The notes beneath the pieces are model-generated. The model was not told the DNA's origin, made no database searches, and saw nothing but the letters and a program-made list of their open reading frames with translations. The position numbers were made by a program, and so were the translations under genes. From positions 2,604,001-2,668,000 of the forward strand of contig JAGVRJ010000004.1 of the NCBI GenBank assembly GCA_019059635.1: a stretch of DNA of 64,000 nt. The letters run 5' to 3'. How positions within the stretch are numbered: the first letter of the stretch is position 1; each line of letters opens with the position of its first letter. Below are positions 22,045-34,209 of this stretch, piece by piece. Source of the DNA: Proales similis (Eukaryota; Rotifera; Eurotatoria; Ploima; Proalidae).

Positions 22045-24141
22045 TTAGCCGAACAGCTTGCGCAATTCGCTGCTAAAGTGCGCCACGTCGATTACTTTGA
22101 GATCGGACGACTTGCTCGATGACATTATGGACTGGAAAAAGAACTCGGGCATCTCACAGCTCATGTAGTAGAGCTGTTTCAGAACGGCGCCGTCTACGTC
22201 CGAATAGACGCTCGTTATGGCTTTGTGAACAAACGAGCGCTTGAACCAGTCGGCCACTCGAGCCGGACTCCACGCCTGCGCCTCGCACGCTCGTTTCTCT
22301 TGGTCCGATTTGGCTTTAAACGACTCGTTTGAGTTGATCGAAGCGTTTTTGGCCGACTCGAGCTGTTGCTGATGCTGCTGCTGCTGTTGTTCAGTGTGTA
22401 ATTGAATCAAATAGGTGGCAAATCTGGCAAATTCAGACGCGCCGTGCTGTTGCTGAAGCGATTGAACACGCGACAGCAACGCTTGATCGCTGGCAATCTC
22501 AGTTGCGTATCGCCGCTTTTGCTCGCAAATGGCCTCCAGGAGTTGAACACTGAGCTGGCACTCAATGCCGCTTGTGCGCATTATGAACGCTTTTATCGAA
22601 TTGTAGTAAAGGTAAACACACTCGACAATAGATCGCTTGCACCGACAAGCGGCTTCAAGGCACAAGAGGGTGCTCACGGCGTTGGGTCGACAAGAAAAGC
22701 ATTCGCCGCGAACGCACTTTGACTCGAACTCGACATTCAACTGCTGACTCAAGTTGAACCTGTTCGAAACGAGCTGACTCTCCAGTTTGATCAAATTGTC
22801 CAGCAGGCCTTTCAGCGGCCGCTTCATGCACTCGAAGCGAACTGGCTCGTAGCGGCACTGGAGCTCGACCAGGGCGTAGTTGGTCCACTCGTCTTTGTCA
22901 ATGCTTTCCAGGTTGGGCACGATGCGCTTGTAGTCACGCGGCAGCACGTTTAACGTTCGAATCGAGTTGCAAAACAGCCGCACGATTGCGCTCAGCGTTG
23001 ATCTGTTGTATTTGCGCAGGCGACTGGTGAACTGCTGAGAGCTTAACAAGTGATTGAAAAATTCAAAACAAGACTGCGCGGGCAGAGAAGAGTCAGAATG
23101 ACAGGTGCTCAGTGCCTCCTTGAATACAGTGCCCAGCTTGAGCTGCAGCGCATCGATCAGCTCCAAATGAGCAGAGAGCAAGAGGAGACGAGCCTCCTTT
23201 TTGCTCATGCGCATCGAGTCGATCAGCTTGACGTTGAGTGCAATCACAGAGTCGTCGCGAATCTCCTTCAGCTGGCCGAGCATGCGCAGCAAATTGGCCA
23301 CCAGCTGCACATCGAACTGAGCAGCCAAGTCGATTGTCCACGGACACTTGGTGATCGTCTGATGAATGAGGCAGTAGTCGCGCACGAACTTTGCCTCCAG
23401 CACGAACTGGCCACGTTGCCAGGCATTAAGCTGCCGTCGCAGTTTCTCAAGTCGTCGAGTGAACTCGTCCCGTTGAACGAGATAGACAATCTCTTCGATT
23501 ATTTGCCTGCACCGACTCGATCGGTCGCTCATCACCTCGCAATTGAGGCCAAGAGTGTTGAGCATTGAAATGCACGCGTCTTTGCTCTCGGGCCTGAGCC
23601 GCTCGATGTGGGCGTTCTCGGCCAGGTTCTTCACAATGCTCAGCAATATAAGCGCAAATGTGCCCAGATCGAACTTGGTGCGGTATTTGCCTGATCCGGT
23701 CTCGGCCTGCTTGGCGGCTGTGGTGAGCTTTAGCATCAGATCCAACAGGTCGTGGATCATGCCGCGCTCGATGAAACGCCAATTCAGCTCGTGCAGACTT
23801 TGATGCTTGAACTGGCTGCTTGTCAGTTTGAACATGAAATGGAGCACAAGCGAAAAGTGCTTGGCCGTGCGATTCGATTTTGTGAGCAGCTCACCCCGCT
23901 CCAGATCGTAGCCGGCCACGTTCTGACACAACGCGTACAGAGCGCTTTGCACGGTCCGCTCTAGTTTCACATCGATCAGTCGCTGTCCGAACTGAAGCTG
24001 ACTCAGGCCAGTGTCGGTGACCAGCATGCTGCTGAGAATGCGCAGCGACTTGAACCGTTTTCGATGAGTCGGAGCATTACCGCGTTCGTTCTCGTCGGTC
24101 AGGCGACTCAGAACAGCGTCGAGCGCTCTCGTACAATGCAT
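22045..24141 (-). CDS. Unidentified intronless helical-repeat protein with C-terminal SAM-like domain
   Basis: A 698-residue open frame without introns, unusual for this window. Most of the protein is alpha-helical with repeated amphipathic segments (ARM/HEAT-like, for example LGTFALILLSIVKNLAE). Around residues 545-570 there is a cysteine-rich patch (CVRGECFSC and LEAACRCK). A polyQ/His run near residue 615 separates this from a C-terminal segment of about 75 residues that looks like a SAM domain: WSPARVADWF, then DVDGAVLKQLYYM and FFFQSI, ending in FSSELRKLF. ARM plus SAM is the layout of SARM1-like and related invertebrate TIR proteins, but I see no clear TIR domain. The function is not assigned. 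Confidence 0.7.
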   Translation of the reverse strand: MHCTRALDAVLSRLTDENERGNAPTHRKRFKSLRILSSMLVTDTGLSQLQFGQRLIDVKLERTVQSALYALCQNVAGYDLERGELLTKSNRTAKHFSLVLHFMFKLTSSQFKHQSLHELNWRFIERGMIHDLLDLMLKLTTAAKQAETGSGKYRTKFDLGTFALILLSIVKNLAENAHIERLRPESKDACISMLNTLGLNCEVMSDRSSRCRQIIEEIVYLVQRDEFTRRLEKLRRQLNAWQRGQFVLEAKFVRDYCLIHQTITKCPWTIDLAAQFDVQLVANLLRMLGQLKEIRDDSVIALNVKLIDSMRMSKKEARLLLLSAHLELIDALQLKLGTVFKEALSTCHSDSSLPAQSCFEFFNHLLSSQQFTSRLRKYNRSTLSAIVRLFCNSIRTLNVLPRDYKRIVPNLESIDKDEWTNYALVELQCRYEPVRFECMKRPLKGLLDNLIKLESQLVSNRFNLSQQLNVEFESKCVRGECFSCRPNAVSTLLCLEAACRCKRSIVECVYLYYNSIKAFIMRTSGIECQLSVQLLEAICEQKRRYATEIASDQALLSRVQSLQQQHGASEFARFATYLIQLHTEQQQQQHQQQLESAKNASINSNESFKAKSDQEKRACEAQAWSPARVADWFKRSFVHKAITSVYSDVDGAVLKQLYYMSCEMPEFFFQSIMSSSKSSDLKVIDVAHFSSELRKLFG

Positions 24142-25409
24142 TCGCTTTCTCTTTCTTCTCCTCTCTGCTGCTACTGCCGCTCTCTCGTTTCCGTTCTCAA
24201 CTTTTGCTCTTATTTGCCTCTTTTTTGTTTCTAAGAGCTCGGCCTCTGATTTGAAATGTGCCGTTTCAATGTTGCACTCAAGCCCATTGCATAATTTTTT
24301 TTTTCTTGTTCTGTTGTGTGTGTTTCTCTCTCACTCAACGGCTTTTTCTTTCTCTCGATTCCTTTTCTGCCTTTGCTGGCTTGTTGCTGAAGCGTAACAC
24401 CAAACCTATTACGCAACCTCTATACCGGCACTCGTCCTAAATGTCATCCAATAATGTTTGATGTTAATTTTTCGGATTACAAGAATATTTTGGAGAGTTA
24501 ACAGTGTAAACAAGGCCACCACTACCGCTGTTGCTGCTGCTGCTGCTCTTGTACAAACACACACACACACACACACATGCGAGCATAGAAGCGCGGCTTC
24601 CATTTAAAACACTGTGAGTTACGTAAGTCACTAATGAGCTGGCAGCAAGATTTTGTATTTCCAGGCAGCAAAGCGACAATGATGATGATGATGACGAAGA
24701 ATTACAGGATTTGCACCCGCTTCCGATCAAATTCTGCTCTCATAATATTTGCGCTCCTAAACGCCCTCGTGTGCACTCTCTCTCTCTCTCTCTCTCTCTT
24801 TGCCTCTCGCTGCAGTATTTGTACGTTTCTGGTGTGTGTGTTTGCCAGGTCGGGCATGACGACTGCAGTGAGCAGCACGAGTCCAGAGCAGAGGACTAGG
24901 AAAAGAATAGGACAAGGAGCAAATTCAATGCAGATTAAAAGCGATTAAGCAAAGAATAGGGAGAATATCTGCGTGTCAATTAGGCTTTGAGATCAGCTCG
25001 GCCTAGTTTGACTCGGTCCGACCGAACTTGGCTCCTTATTTGCACTCTGCTCGTTGCCTCTCTTTTGTTACTTTTCTTTTATTCTGCAGTTTTATGCTCC
25101 AGGGCGCCATCTGTATTTTGCGTTCGCGACGCCTTCTATTCGCGTTCGCTTGTTTGTTTTTGCTATTTCAAGCGTGCTTTGCTTTGGCATCGCCATGTGC
25201 GATTAGAAAACGAGACGTTGCATGCCTCGCTGCATCAAATGTTGGAAAGATCACATCCAATCGGTTTATTTGCAAATCAAATCTCATTGTAAAGTGTCAT
25301 TCAGACTTGGAAAACAAATTCGCACACCGCACTGACTAAATTCTGACGTTTATTGCTCTGCTGAAAGACTTGAGCTGTGAACATAATTTTGAACATTAAC
25401 TGGTTCGAC
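24142..25409. other. Intergenic region with microsatellites
   Basis: Promoter side of the 22-24 kb gene and 3' side of the SGSM gene, both minus strand. Contains a CA run (about 24557-24577), a TC run (about 24778-24801) and GATGAT repeats near 24680. No gene is supported. Confidence 0.45.
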
Positions 25410-28400
25410 TCAATCGTCCACACTTTCCATGTGCATTTGAACCTGTTCGGCTAGCTGACGAGCCCCGGCCAGTATTGCCCGGGTGTTGTGCTTCTCGGCC
25501 ATTTCTAAACCGATTGTGGTGAGACTCTGTGAGCCAACTTGAGGAGGAAGGGGGGCAGCGATACTTACCATTGAAGAATTTGATTATATCTGTAAAGTCC
25601 ATGTTGTTCTCGATGATTATGTCCCGATAGGTCTCGACCAGAGCGAGCGCAATGAACAGATGAAAGTGTTTGGTGAGGATGTACTGCGCCGACCAGATGG
25701 TCTCCCAGACGGCGAACACGTCGTCGTAGACGAGCTCGCGTTTAAAGTCAAGCAGGAACCAGCGGTAGGAGAAGTAAAAGTGCGTGTAGTCGCCTCTCTT
25801 GAGCATGTGCTCGTACAAATCTTGGTCCATGATCTGAATGAGAGTGCGCATCTGCGCGAAATTCTGGTCCATTGCGCTGCTGTGCGGGAAATTGCACGAC
25901 ATTCGAAGCATGAGCCGTTTGAAGCAACTGTACGTGAGCTCTTCTGCTCAATGCAAAAACGCTCAGACTGGCATCGTAAGACAATCAGGAGCCATCTCTC
26001 TTACCTTGATCAAATATGACGAGCAGCGGCGCGACCAGATCGCACATGCCCTGGATGTAGCCGACGCTCAGATTCTCCCACACGTACCTATTTGGAAACG
26101 CCCTGAGCAGAAGCGGCAACCGAACCGAAAGTGTGAACGCTGCTTACGTGTACATGATGTTCTTGAGCTTTTTGAGATTTTCGTTCAACGTAAAGTAGGG
26201 ATAATTGCGATCGCATCGGGCAACGTCCTTGTCGATTCTGTGAATGTTGAGCGCGAACGCGTCCACAAATTCGTGATTTGAAAATGTCTTCCTCATTGCC
26301 GATTTGGCCTCTTCCGATTTCTGCTCCTCTTCTTTGTTTTGCTGCTGCTGCTCAGGCTGTGCTTGGCCGTCAGAATTCAGATTCTCTACGTTCTCCATCC
26401 ATTCTCCGTTCGAGATAGGAAGCTCAGATGTTTGCTGGTCAGTTCGACCTTCTCTGGCCAATTCAAGCTCGTATACTACGACTGCCCTCCTAATGGCCTC
26501 GTTGACTATTTGCTGAGCTGCATGCTGATAGTCGGACTCAGACTTGCAATCATTCTCTGCTTCTTTAATGGGCGCATCGTCGTGTCGTTGCATTAGACGC
26601 GCGATCAAGCCTCGCGCCCACGTGGTGTTGAGCAGGGAAAAGCCGGACGACGCGCGCTCCTCAACAAACACGTCATTGCTGAGCGAAGAGTCCTTGCGGT
26701 CAATCAAATGCTTCTTGTCTGAGTTGGCAGTCTGCTGCTGCTGCTCGCCGTCTTTGACCAATTGAGTTATTTTGCCGCTTTGCTCTTTGAGCACAGCCGC
26801 GGCCGCTTCCATTTCGAGCTTCTCTTTGCCTTGAAGGTACTTTTTGGTCTCTTCGCTGACCACATGATCTTCAAACGGCCTCCATTCGTTCATCAAACGC
26901 TCGTACTGCTGCTTCATTTCCTCGTCCACTTTGGCCCGCTCCTCTTCGCTTGAGCCAATTTCGTAGTGGCCGAGTAAGAACGGCCACACCTTTGTTCAAG
27001 AGTCGAATAAAAGCAAAATCAATTAGATCGACGAGGCCTCACCGCCTTGCGAATGGACGCCTCGATGCCGTTGCTGTAGACTATTTGATGGAAAATGTGG
27101 CGTTCGGCAGCGAACAGCTCAGGTGTCTGCATCCACCGGGACCACAAATCGGAGTCGAGCTTCATCGCTTTCTTCAGGTAGTCGTGTTCGATAGGCTTCT
27201 CCTGCCTCGGCTTGAGCATGTCCTTCAGCTCTTGGTGAATAGTGCGCAGTTTGCGATGGTAGGAAAGCCAGCCGTAGAATGCTCTCGACAATATTTGTCG
27301 CCGCATGTTGTCACAGAGCAGCTTAAGCGAACTGCGGACAGAGACGAGACGCGCTTTGTCCATTTGCGTGAAGGTAAATCGCTTTTCAGAAGTGGACCGC
27401 TCAGCCTCGGCTTCGACCAGAGGCGACACAGACGTGGTCAGAAACGAGTTTGTGTCTGTGGCCGAAATGCTCGCTGGCGAGTTGGGATGTGGCTGAAGGC
27501 CGATCTCGTTGCTACTTGTCGAGTCGGCACGGCGGCGATTCAGAGAAGATGTGTCCGAGACGCTCATGGAGTCACAGCTGCTGTTCGACGGCGAGCGAGA
27601 TGCCAGGCCGATGCGGTAATGTCTGCCGCCTTTGAATCTGGACGGCAGCAGATTCTTCAAGATCCCTTGTCCTTGTTGCGCAATCGACTCCTCTAAGCTG
27701 CTGGTGATGTTGACCTGAGATTTTCTCTGCTGACTCGCATCGGTCACAAGCTTCACTGACGCTGCCGACACGTTGCCAAATGAGCAAAATCGAATGGCGG
27801 TCGACGAAGAGTTACTCACCTTTGGATTTCGAGTTGACAATTCGAAACACGAAATCCTCGTCCGATTTCTCTTTTGTCGTAGTCGACGAATTGACATCGA
27901 CACGCTCTTCGCCGCCCTCCAAATTATCAGTGCCGTTCAAATTTAGCTTTTTGCTGGTGGACTTGCGCTGTAGCTTGGGAAACGTTTTGCCAGTTCCGAC
28001 CTCTTCGTCCAGAGGCGGCTCCAACTGTCCGTCAGGCGCCAGGCCGCTCTCCAGACAAACCAAGAACTGAAGCAGATGCGTTCCTTTAGGAAAGGAGATG
28101 GGCGCAAACTGGACTCCGTCCTGTCCGACCAGAATGAGCGTGGCCTCGCTCTGCTGGTGACAGTGCAAGTAGACGATCGTGTTCATGTCAATGTAGAGCG
28201 CATAGTCCCACAGGTCCCTGCGGTTGATTTCGGTCGAGTAAGTCGATGTTGGAGCAAAGCGTGCGCCGCTTACCTTCTGGGACGAGCGGGACCGTTCGGG
28301 TCGGGACTGGCCGCCATCACTTGATTGGGAGTCCATTTCAGAATGAGACCATTTGAGTGAGTGTGAAGCGACAAGTAGCCGTGCAAGTCGGCGTCTTGAT

Positions 28401-29547
28401 GGCTGACTTTGACGTTGTTCTTGCCGTAGATGAGTTGCGAGCGTGAGTTCTGGTGCAAGGATTCGACGTATTCGCGAGCAGAGTTGGTGCCGCTCGGCGT
28501 CACAGCTGCGGAGCTCTGCTCCCTCACAGGCTGGAACAAGAGCGGCGGGTTGGCGACTTCTTCGACCGACGTCAAGTTCTGCTTCAGATTAGGGCTGTTC
28601 ACTTTGTTGAACTTGACCGATCGCCTTTGGGAGCTTGGACGCGAGAGCGGCGTTGCACCACTGAACACGCCCGAGTTGTGCATTTTGTGGCGCTGAATGA
28701 GCTCGTCCGCGTTGGGATCGGCCCAAATATGCTCACAAGTCTTCACTCTGGTGAACTCAAGGGCACATGGCCCGATCAGTAGAGAGCTGAAAATCGGCCC
28801 ATCGACCGGATCAGCGACCAGACTGAACGGCGCGTAGAACTTTTCCGACTCGCGAATGATGTGCTCGATTATGTCCATGAGAGATCGGCCCAGCAGGGCA
28901 GTTCTGATCCAGAGAAATCGGTGACAGCTGCTGTTCTTGGCAAATGTGCCCGAGTTCGATTGGCCGCCTTCGCTCGACATTGGCCGCTTGAGCAGGGCCG
29001 TTTCGGTTGAACGCCTGCGAGTTTATGGACGAGGCCGATTGAGTCAAACGTGGTCTTTGGTGTTTATTTGCGGTGCGTATTACCTGTTGAAAAACGAAAA
29101 GCTTTCTGACGACGACTGTGAGCTTTTCTCGGCCGAAAAGTGAGTCCGCTCGTACTGCTCACATTGAGCGATGACTTGAGCGGCTGACTCACAGTCGCGG
29201 CTTATTCTCTGCAAAAGCCCGAACGTGCTGTTGGCTTTGAAGAGACCTATGGCGCGACGCTTCAGGCCGTGCAAAAGACAGGCGTCCACCGCCGCTTCAT
29301 ATTGAAAAATCATGAGCAAATACTTGAATTGTTCGAATTGCGGCACTTACAGCATAGACTGGCGATGCACGCGTTGTCCTCGTGAATGTGCTTGCGTGCG
29401 GCCTGAATCTCCATGAGCTGCTTGCACTCGCGCTTCAGACTCCACAAGAGCCTCTCGCGGTTCTCTTTTTCTGCGTCATTCAATCGAACTGAATCAGAAC
29501 CGAAAAGTTTTCTTCTTGAAATGCTCACCTTCTATGAGGGCAGACAT
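25410..29547 (-). CDS. SGSM: Small G-protein signalling modulator (SGSM1/2), RUN-TBC RabGAP
   Basis: RabGAP of the RUTBC family that acts on Rabs of the endosome/Golgi system. Many exons, read from 29547 (MSALIE) to TGA at 25412-25410. N-terminal RUN domain: [11 protein letters not shown], then [18 protein letters not shown]. Next [38 protein letters not shown] and [19 protein letters not shown], then the SGSM-specific PH-like part with [16 protein letters not shown] and GQLEPPL. The TBC domain starts [20 protein letters not shown]...[16 protein letters not shown], is interrupted by a long acidic/Gln insert as in vertebrate SGSM, and resumes with [35 protein letters not shown] and [11 protein letters not shown]. 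The dual-finger TBC residues should be checked (IxxDxxR is seen as IDKDVAR). Order and wording match SGSM1/2 throughout. Confidence 0.92.
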
Positions 29548-30820
29548 TTGTGCTTGTGACTTGACTCTAGTACATCATGCAAGTCTAAACATAAACATTA
29601 CAGTGACTTGGCAATAAGCAGAATCGAACTGGCGCTGTATAAATAATTAATCTTGTCAGAGCCGGCAAGCAAGTCAAGACAAAAATGGAGACCAGAGAGT
29701 GAATCGAGCGCTTTGGAGCGAGAGATACAATATTGTAAGGTTAGTTGACGCATTCGAACGGGCCATAAAAGACCGTGATGAGAATAGAATTTATTATTAT
29801 CAAAATAGAAAGCGAACAGAAAAAGAAAGAGAGAGAGAGAGCGCGAATCGATATTCAGCCGTTATTATGCAACGTCATTTCCATCAGCATGCTAGCAAGC
29901 AAACTGCCGTCTGTCGAAATCGAATTTCAATGCAAGTCAGAAGCAAAAAGTGCTAATCCGGACTCTCACTAATATTTTTCGTCTTCTGGCTAGATTCCCC
30001 GTCCCCTCTCCTCTCCCTCCCTCTCTCTCTCTCTTGCACTCACGCGTTTGCTTACTCATTGCCTCTCCTGGCGCTTCAAATCGTCAGACATGTCGGTAAG
30101 AGGATTTAATGCGGCGAATGAGAAGAGGCCGCTTCAAGATTCCATAATCTGTCTGTCTAATCGATTTTCGTTTTCTTCTCTCCATCCGGCCTGACAAGCA
30201 CTCGTGTGTGCAGGCTCGGGGCGGAAGTTAATTTTAAACTTTTTTTCCCCTTCGTCTGTTATCTACCTCCTCGAGGCATTCACCCTCCAGAACCATCCAC
30301 TCAAGCTAAATAATCCGGCTTCACTGTAATCGGAGAATCAATTTTTAATTCTAATCAAATGCCTTACAATCACGCAATTCACGCAAATAATTAGTTTCTC
30401 CGCGCCTATCAGGCCAGCGAGCGATTATCTTTGGCCAATTTAGTCCAAGTTCAAGTTGCCATGCCAAGCCGGGTCGCTTTCACTTTCCCCAACAATCCAT
30501 CAATTAGGACGGTCGGCGTCATCATAATCGTCATTTTTCTAAATTACCGATGAAAATCCGCCTGCACTCGTTCCTCTGGCTCGCTCAGTCACAAGCTCGG
30601 CTACGATGCATTCTGTACTCAGTGAGTAATCAGTGAACGCCGATCAAGTTATAATGGTGCAGAAGAAAACATGCGCTATTGCACAAATGTTGTGAGCGCG
30701 CACACCAACATGCCAAAACTCACGTCGAGCGAGAGTAATAATAATGCGACGATTATTACAGCCAGAATAATGTTGCAAGTCGGGTAGACTATTTAGCGAC
30801 TAGAATAAGAGCCCAGAATA
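29548..30820. other. Long divergent intergenic region (SGSM / MPG)
   Basis: About 1.27 kb of non-coding appearance: GA and CT runs (29827-29841, 30015-30035) and AT-rich patches. It should include both promoters. Short ORFs here lack coding character. Confidence 0.45.
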
Positions 30821-31618
30821 ATGAAAAGAAGTGCCAGAGAGCGGACTGCGTCGAAGGCCGAAGATCGGGCAGGTTTGAAAGATGAGGAGCAGGCGAGTTT
30901 GGCCAAGTCAAGACGAGTAGAAATTCGACTCGACCTTGAACTTGGCGTCAAATTTCTGGACAATTTGTGGCCAAACAGACTTGGCAGCGAGTTTTACGCC
31001 AAGGACTGCTTGTCTTTGGCGCGACAGTTGCTGGGCAAGTGCATTGTGCGGCGATTCTCGAGCACAGACCCTGCAGACAAGACACTAATCGCACGCATAG
31101 TTGAAGTGGAGGCCTATTTAGGCGAGAAGGACTCGGCTTCGCATTCATTCAATAACAGACGAACCGATCGAAACGAGGCCATGTTCATGCCGGCTGGCAC
31201 CTGCTATGTCTATCACATTTACGGCATCTACTGCTGCATGAACATATCGAGCGAGGAGAGTGGAGCCGCTGTTCTAATCCGGGCAGTGGAGCCCATTTAC
31301 GGACTCGAGCATATGCGCGAGAAGCGCAAGCTGAATGCGTGCAGAAAAAGCGACATACTGCTCACCAACGGCCCGTCCAAATTCTGCATGGCGATGAGTA
31401 TAAACAAAAAAGAGTTCAACAAGGCCGATTTGTGCTCGTGCGAACAGCTCTTTCTTGTCCACGGCGATTCAAGTCAACTCGACGCCATCGAGATTGTAAG
31501 AGCCAAGCGCGTCGGCATCGACTACGCACACAAAGAGGATGTTGACGCTCTCTATCGATTTTATTTAAAAAACAACGCATATGTGAGTGTGAAAGGCAAG
31601 GCAGAGATCGATCTCTAA
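30821..31618 (+). CDS. MPG: DNA-3-methyladenine glycosylase (AAG/MPG)
   Basis: Base-excision repair enzyme removing alkylated purines such as 3-methyladenine and hypoxanthine; nuclear. Single exon, 265 residues, close to the family length. A basic, probably disordered N-terminus of about 50 residues precedes the conserved core: LARQLLGK, ARIVEVEAYLG with the catalytic Glu, DSASHSFN, RNEAMFMPAGTCYVYHIYGIYCCMNIS with the intercalating Tyr in YHIYG, LIRAVEP, NGPSKFCMAM...NKKEFNKADL and YVSV near the end. All key positions of human AAG are present, so the enzyme should be active. It is compact and isolated, with SGSM upstream (divergent) and a neudesin-like gene downstream (convergent). Confidence 0.95.
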   Translation: MKRSARERTASKAEDRAGLKDEEQASLAKSRRVEIRLDLELGVKFLDNLWPNRLGSEFYAKDCLSLARQLLGKCIVRRFSSTDPADKTLIARIVEVEAYLGEKDSASHSFNNRRTDRNEAMFMPAGTCYVYHIYGIYCCMNISSEESGAAVLIRAVEPIYGLEHMREKRKLNACRKSDILLTNGPSKFCMAMSINKKEFNKADLCSCEQLFLVHGDSSQLDAIEIVRAKRVGIDYAHKEDVDALYRFYLKNNAYVSVKGKAEIDL

Positions 31619-31836
31619 TCTGCAGCAATTGTGACCAGCATCGAGATTAAATTTCCTCATTAACAATGCCACCAAGCAAATATATAAATAGAATTTCATT
31701 TCGATTGCATTTGCTCTCCAGCTATTCCGTAGTTCTGCATTGTGACTCACTCAATGTGAGTGTGTGTGTTTGTGCTTTCTCGCTAATTGACTGGCCGTGT
31801 TTTGTTGCGAATCGAGAGTCGATTTAGATGACGCAC

Positions 31837-32335
31837 TCATAGCTCGTTGGTGCGATCGGCGCCTATTCTGCCGATCGCCGGATATTTTTTCTCATAAATA
31901 CTCCCAATTGTGCCCTCTAAGCTGTCGAGCTGCTTCTGGTCCAGGTCGTCCTATTTCGGGGTTTAGCATCGTTAAGAGCACTCTCTGATGGCCAATCTTT
32001 AACAGTCTCACAAGATTGTCGTTGAAATCATCCGGGTTGGTCGACCATTTGGCGATGGCTCTGGCGCATTCTTTGCCCGCAAACATGTGGTACGCTCCAC
32101 CTGGTCCGTAAAACTGACTGCCACTAGTCACGTCATAGACGACTCCTTTAATCGATATGTAGATCGGTCGGCCCTAGATCACAACCCATATCAGATCTTA
32201 ACGGCTAGAATAGATCAAGTTTGCAAGGGGAACCTCTGATCCGTCGAACAGGGCCAGCTCGTCCAGAGTGAGGCGACGCTGCTCCTCACTTGCCACTGTC
32301 ACAATGGCCAGGAATAGAATGTGCAACAATTTCAT
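31837..32335 (-). CDS. Secreted cytochrome-b5-like heme-binding protein (MAPR family, neudesin-like)
   Basis: Three exons. Exon 1 from ATG at 32335 encodes a signal peptide (MKLLHILFLAIVTVAS) and LTLDELALFDGSE. An intron at about 32172-32233 leads to GRPIYISIKGVVYDVTSG..FYGPGGAYHMFAGKECARA, the MAPR signature. A second intron (GTGAGA donor after DDFNDNL, AG before GACGAC) leads to DDLDQKQLDSLEGTIGSIYEKKYPAIGR and TGA at 31839-31837. The FYGPGGAY and the tyrosine of the KYP region match neudesin and other MAPR heme-binding proteins. The signal peptide without a membrane helix points to a secreted neudesin (NENF) relative and away from PGRMC. About 145 residues, family-like size. The gene is complete. 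Confidence 0.85.
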
Positions 32336-32641
32336 GTTCACTTCCAAATTATTCTTTTCGTCGTCAAATTATTTTCTGTCCTCTTTTACTTTGCTTATGC
32401 TTGTGACCCACATAAATTGGCTCGATTCGGCCATTTTTACTTTGGCTGGTATTTACCTTCTCACCTGCGCCTTTTTTCTTTAGCTAATCTGAATTAAGTT
32501 CTAATTGCAAAGTCGGATAATTGCAGCACACGCACATAGTTTATTTCTGCTTTGAAAAATTAAGGCAAAATCAAAGTAGCTAAAACGGACCTAAGAAAAA
32601 CGAGTTTTTTGCTGTGAGAAAGCAATCTAAATGGCAAGGTC

Positions 32642-34209
32642 TCAATTGTCTGAGACAAGTCGTGGCGCTCTGATTCCCAGCGATTTGGCCAAATCATTCT
32701 GTTCAAATGGTGCAGATTAGAGCTCGTTTCGCTTGGATTTGGTTCAAGAGGGTGCCGCAAGGTTTACCGCGTATTTAACTTGATTCTGGTGGTAGGCGAT
32801 TCCGCCCGCCTCGTCCGACTTGCGCATGTGATTCTTTTCCGGATCGCCGGCGATCATGACCGGCTGTTCGGGATTAATCTACTCAAATGGATTAAATGAA
32901 TCGTGGGGGTTCAAGTCAAGTTGGAGGGCACCAACCGGCTCCATAGTTCTACAATAGTCAATCAGGTCCTGGAGACGGTGCTCAAATCCGTCGGCAAAGC
33001 AGCCTGGGTTGATTGCAATGAAACATTGGCCCTGTTCGAAATTGAGATTCAGCGCGGGCAGATTGAGCTCAATAGCTGGGACGTACCAGGTCTGCCTCGC
33101 CGCTGCTGGTCTGCCATGTTCGAATGTGTGGTCCGTATCTCGAGCCGGACAGAATTCCGCAAAGCACCTCGACCATGAAGGTGAGGCCAAAGCCTTTGTA
33201 GCCGCTGTTTTCTTCTTCGCCTCCGAGTGGCAGCAGTCCTCCGCCAGTCATCACCTCGGCCGGGTTGGTTGTGGCCTAAAGCAATTTTAAAGACGATCAA
33301 ATTCGGTCGAAAATTTCCAAAATCGAAGTGAATGAGTCGAACTTTGCCATTTTTGTCTGCACCCCAGGTGTTTGGAATCGGCATTCCTTTCCTGTGATTA
33401 AGCTCGACCTTGCCGAACGCAACCGTTGAGGTGGCCATGTCCAGCTCAAAGCTGTCGCCCGACTTGCCAGGCGCGGCCAAGGTGATCGGATTGGTGCCGA
33501 ATGTTCGCTTCTTGGATCTGGTCGGATAAATGAGCGGGGAGGTGTTGGTGAAACTCATGCCCTAGACAAACGTGCTTGATCATCGGGCCCATTAATTCAT
33601 CGACCGCTTCGCTTACGATCATTTTCTCTTTTACTGCCTGCAGCGAATAGTAGGCGGCAATGCCGTAGTGATTCGATCTATTGGCGACCACCACACCGAC
33701 ACCGACGTCGCGCGCTTTCTGTATGGCCAGTTGCATGCAAAAGTTGCCAACCTTCGCGCTAGCTGGTCAAGCTAAGCTGATTTAGATTCACAAGTCGGAT
33801 GATTACCACGGGGCCTAGCAGATTGTTGCCGTCGACAAGGGCCGTGGCCACAGTCTGCTTGGTCACGCGGGGCTCCTCTTTTGAGTTGGTTGAGCCGGTC
33901 TGCACGTCTCTCACGTACATGTCAAGGCGATTGAGGCCGTGGCTAAAATGGCCCCGGTAGTCGGCCGCAATAAGGCAAGAGGCGAGGCTATCGGCGTGCT
34001 CGGGCTTAGAGCCGGCGGTAAGCATGCATCGTCGCATGAAATCCTCCATTTCGCTCTTTTGTATCAGCTTGTAATCGGCAGATGGAAGCGTTGACGCCGA
34101 TCGCGAGAATCCTTGAAATTCTTTTCAGAGCTAATTCAACCGATTTCAAATGAGTTGAAATGCTACCTGTGAGCAAGATTCGCGCAGCGCCAAGTTTTTT
34201 GCTTGTCAT
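32642..34209 (-). CDS. Malate/L-lactate dehydrogenase family protein (Ldh2/YlbC type)
   Basis: NAD(P)-dependent 2-hydroxyacid dehydrogenase of the Ldh_2 fold, unrelated to classical MDH/LDH. Six to seven exons with introns near 57-75 nt. Motifs: AADYRGHFSHGLNRLDMYV (with the His), NLLGPVV, VVVANRSNHYGIAAYYS, FGTNPITLAAPG, the ATSTVA segment, GYKGFGLTFMVEVLCG and, after an intron in MEP|INPE, VMIAGDPE...DEAGGIAYHQNQV, a perfect family C-terminus. The last exon gives NDLAKSLGI and a TGA at 32644-32642. Exon 1 (MTSKKLGAARILLTGFSRSAST) is basic and Ser-rich like a mitochondrial presequence; this is inference. The family is common in bacteria but introns throughout show a resident animal gene. Confidence 0.9.

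Noticed and set aside
24711-25339. ORFs with hydrophobic stretches at 24.6-25.3 kb
   Set aside because: They are produced by TC/CT runs (Leu/Ser repeats) and lack splice or motif support.
32642-34209. Horizontal transfer of the Ldh2-type dehydrogenase from bacteria
   Set aside because: The family is widespread in bacteria, but the gene has several host-type introns and base composition like its neighbours, and animals are known to carry this family.
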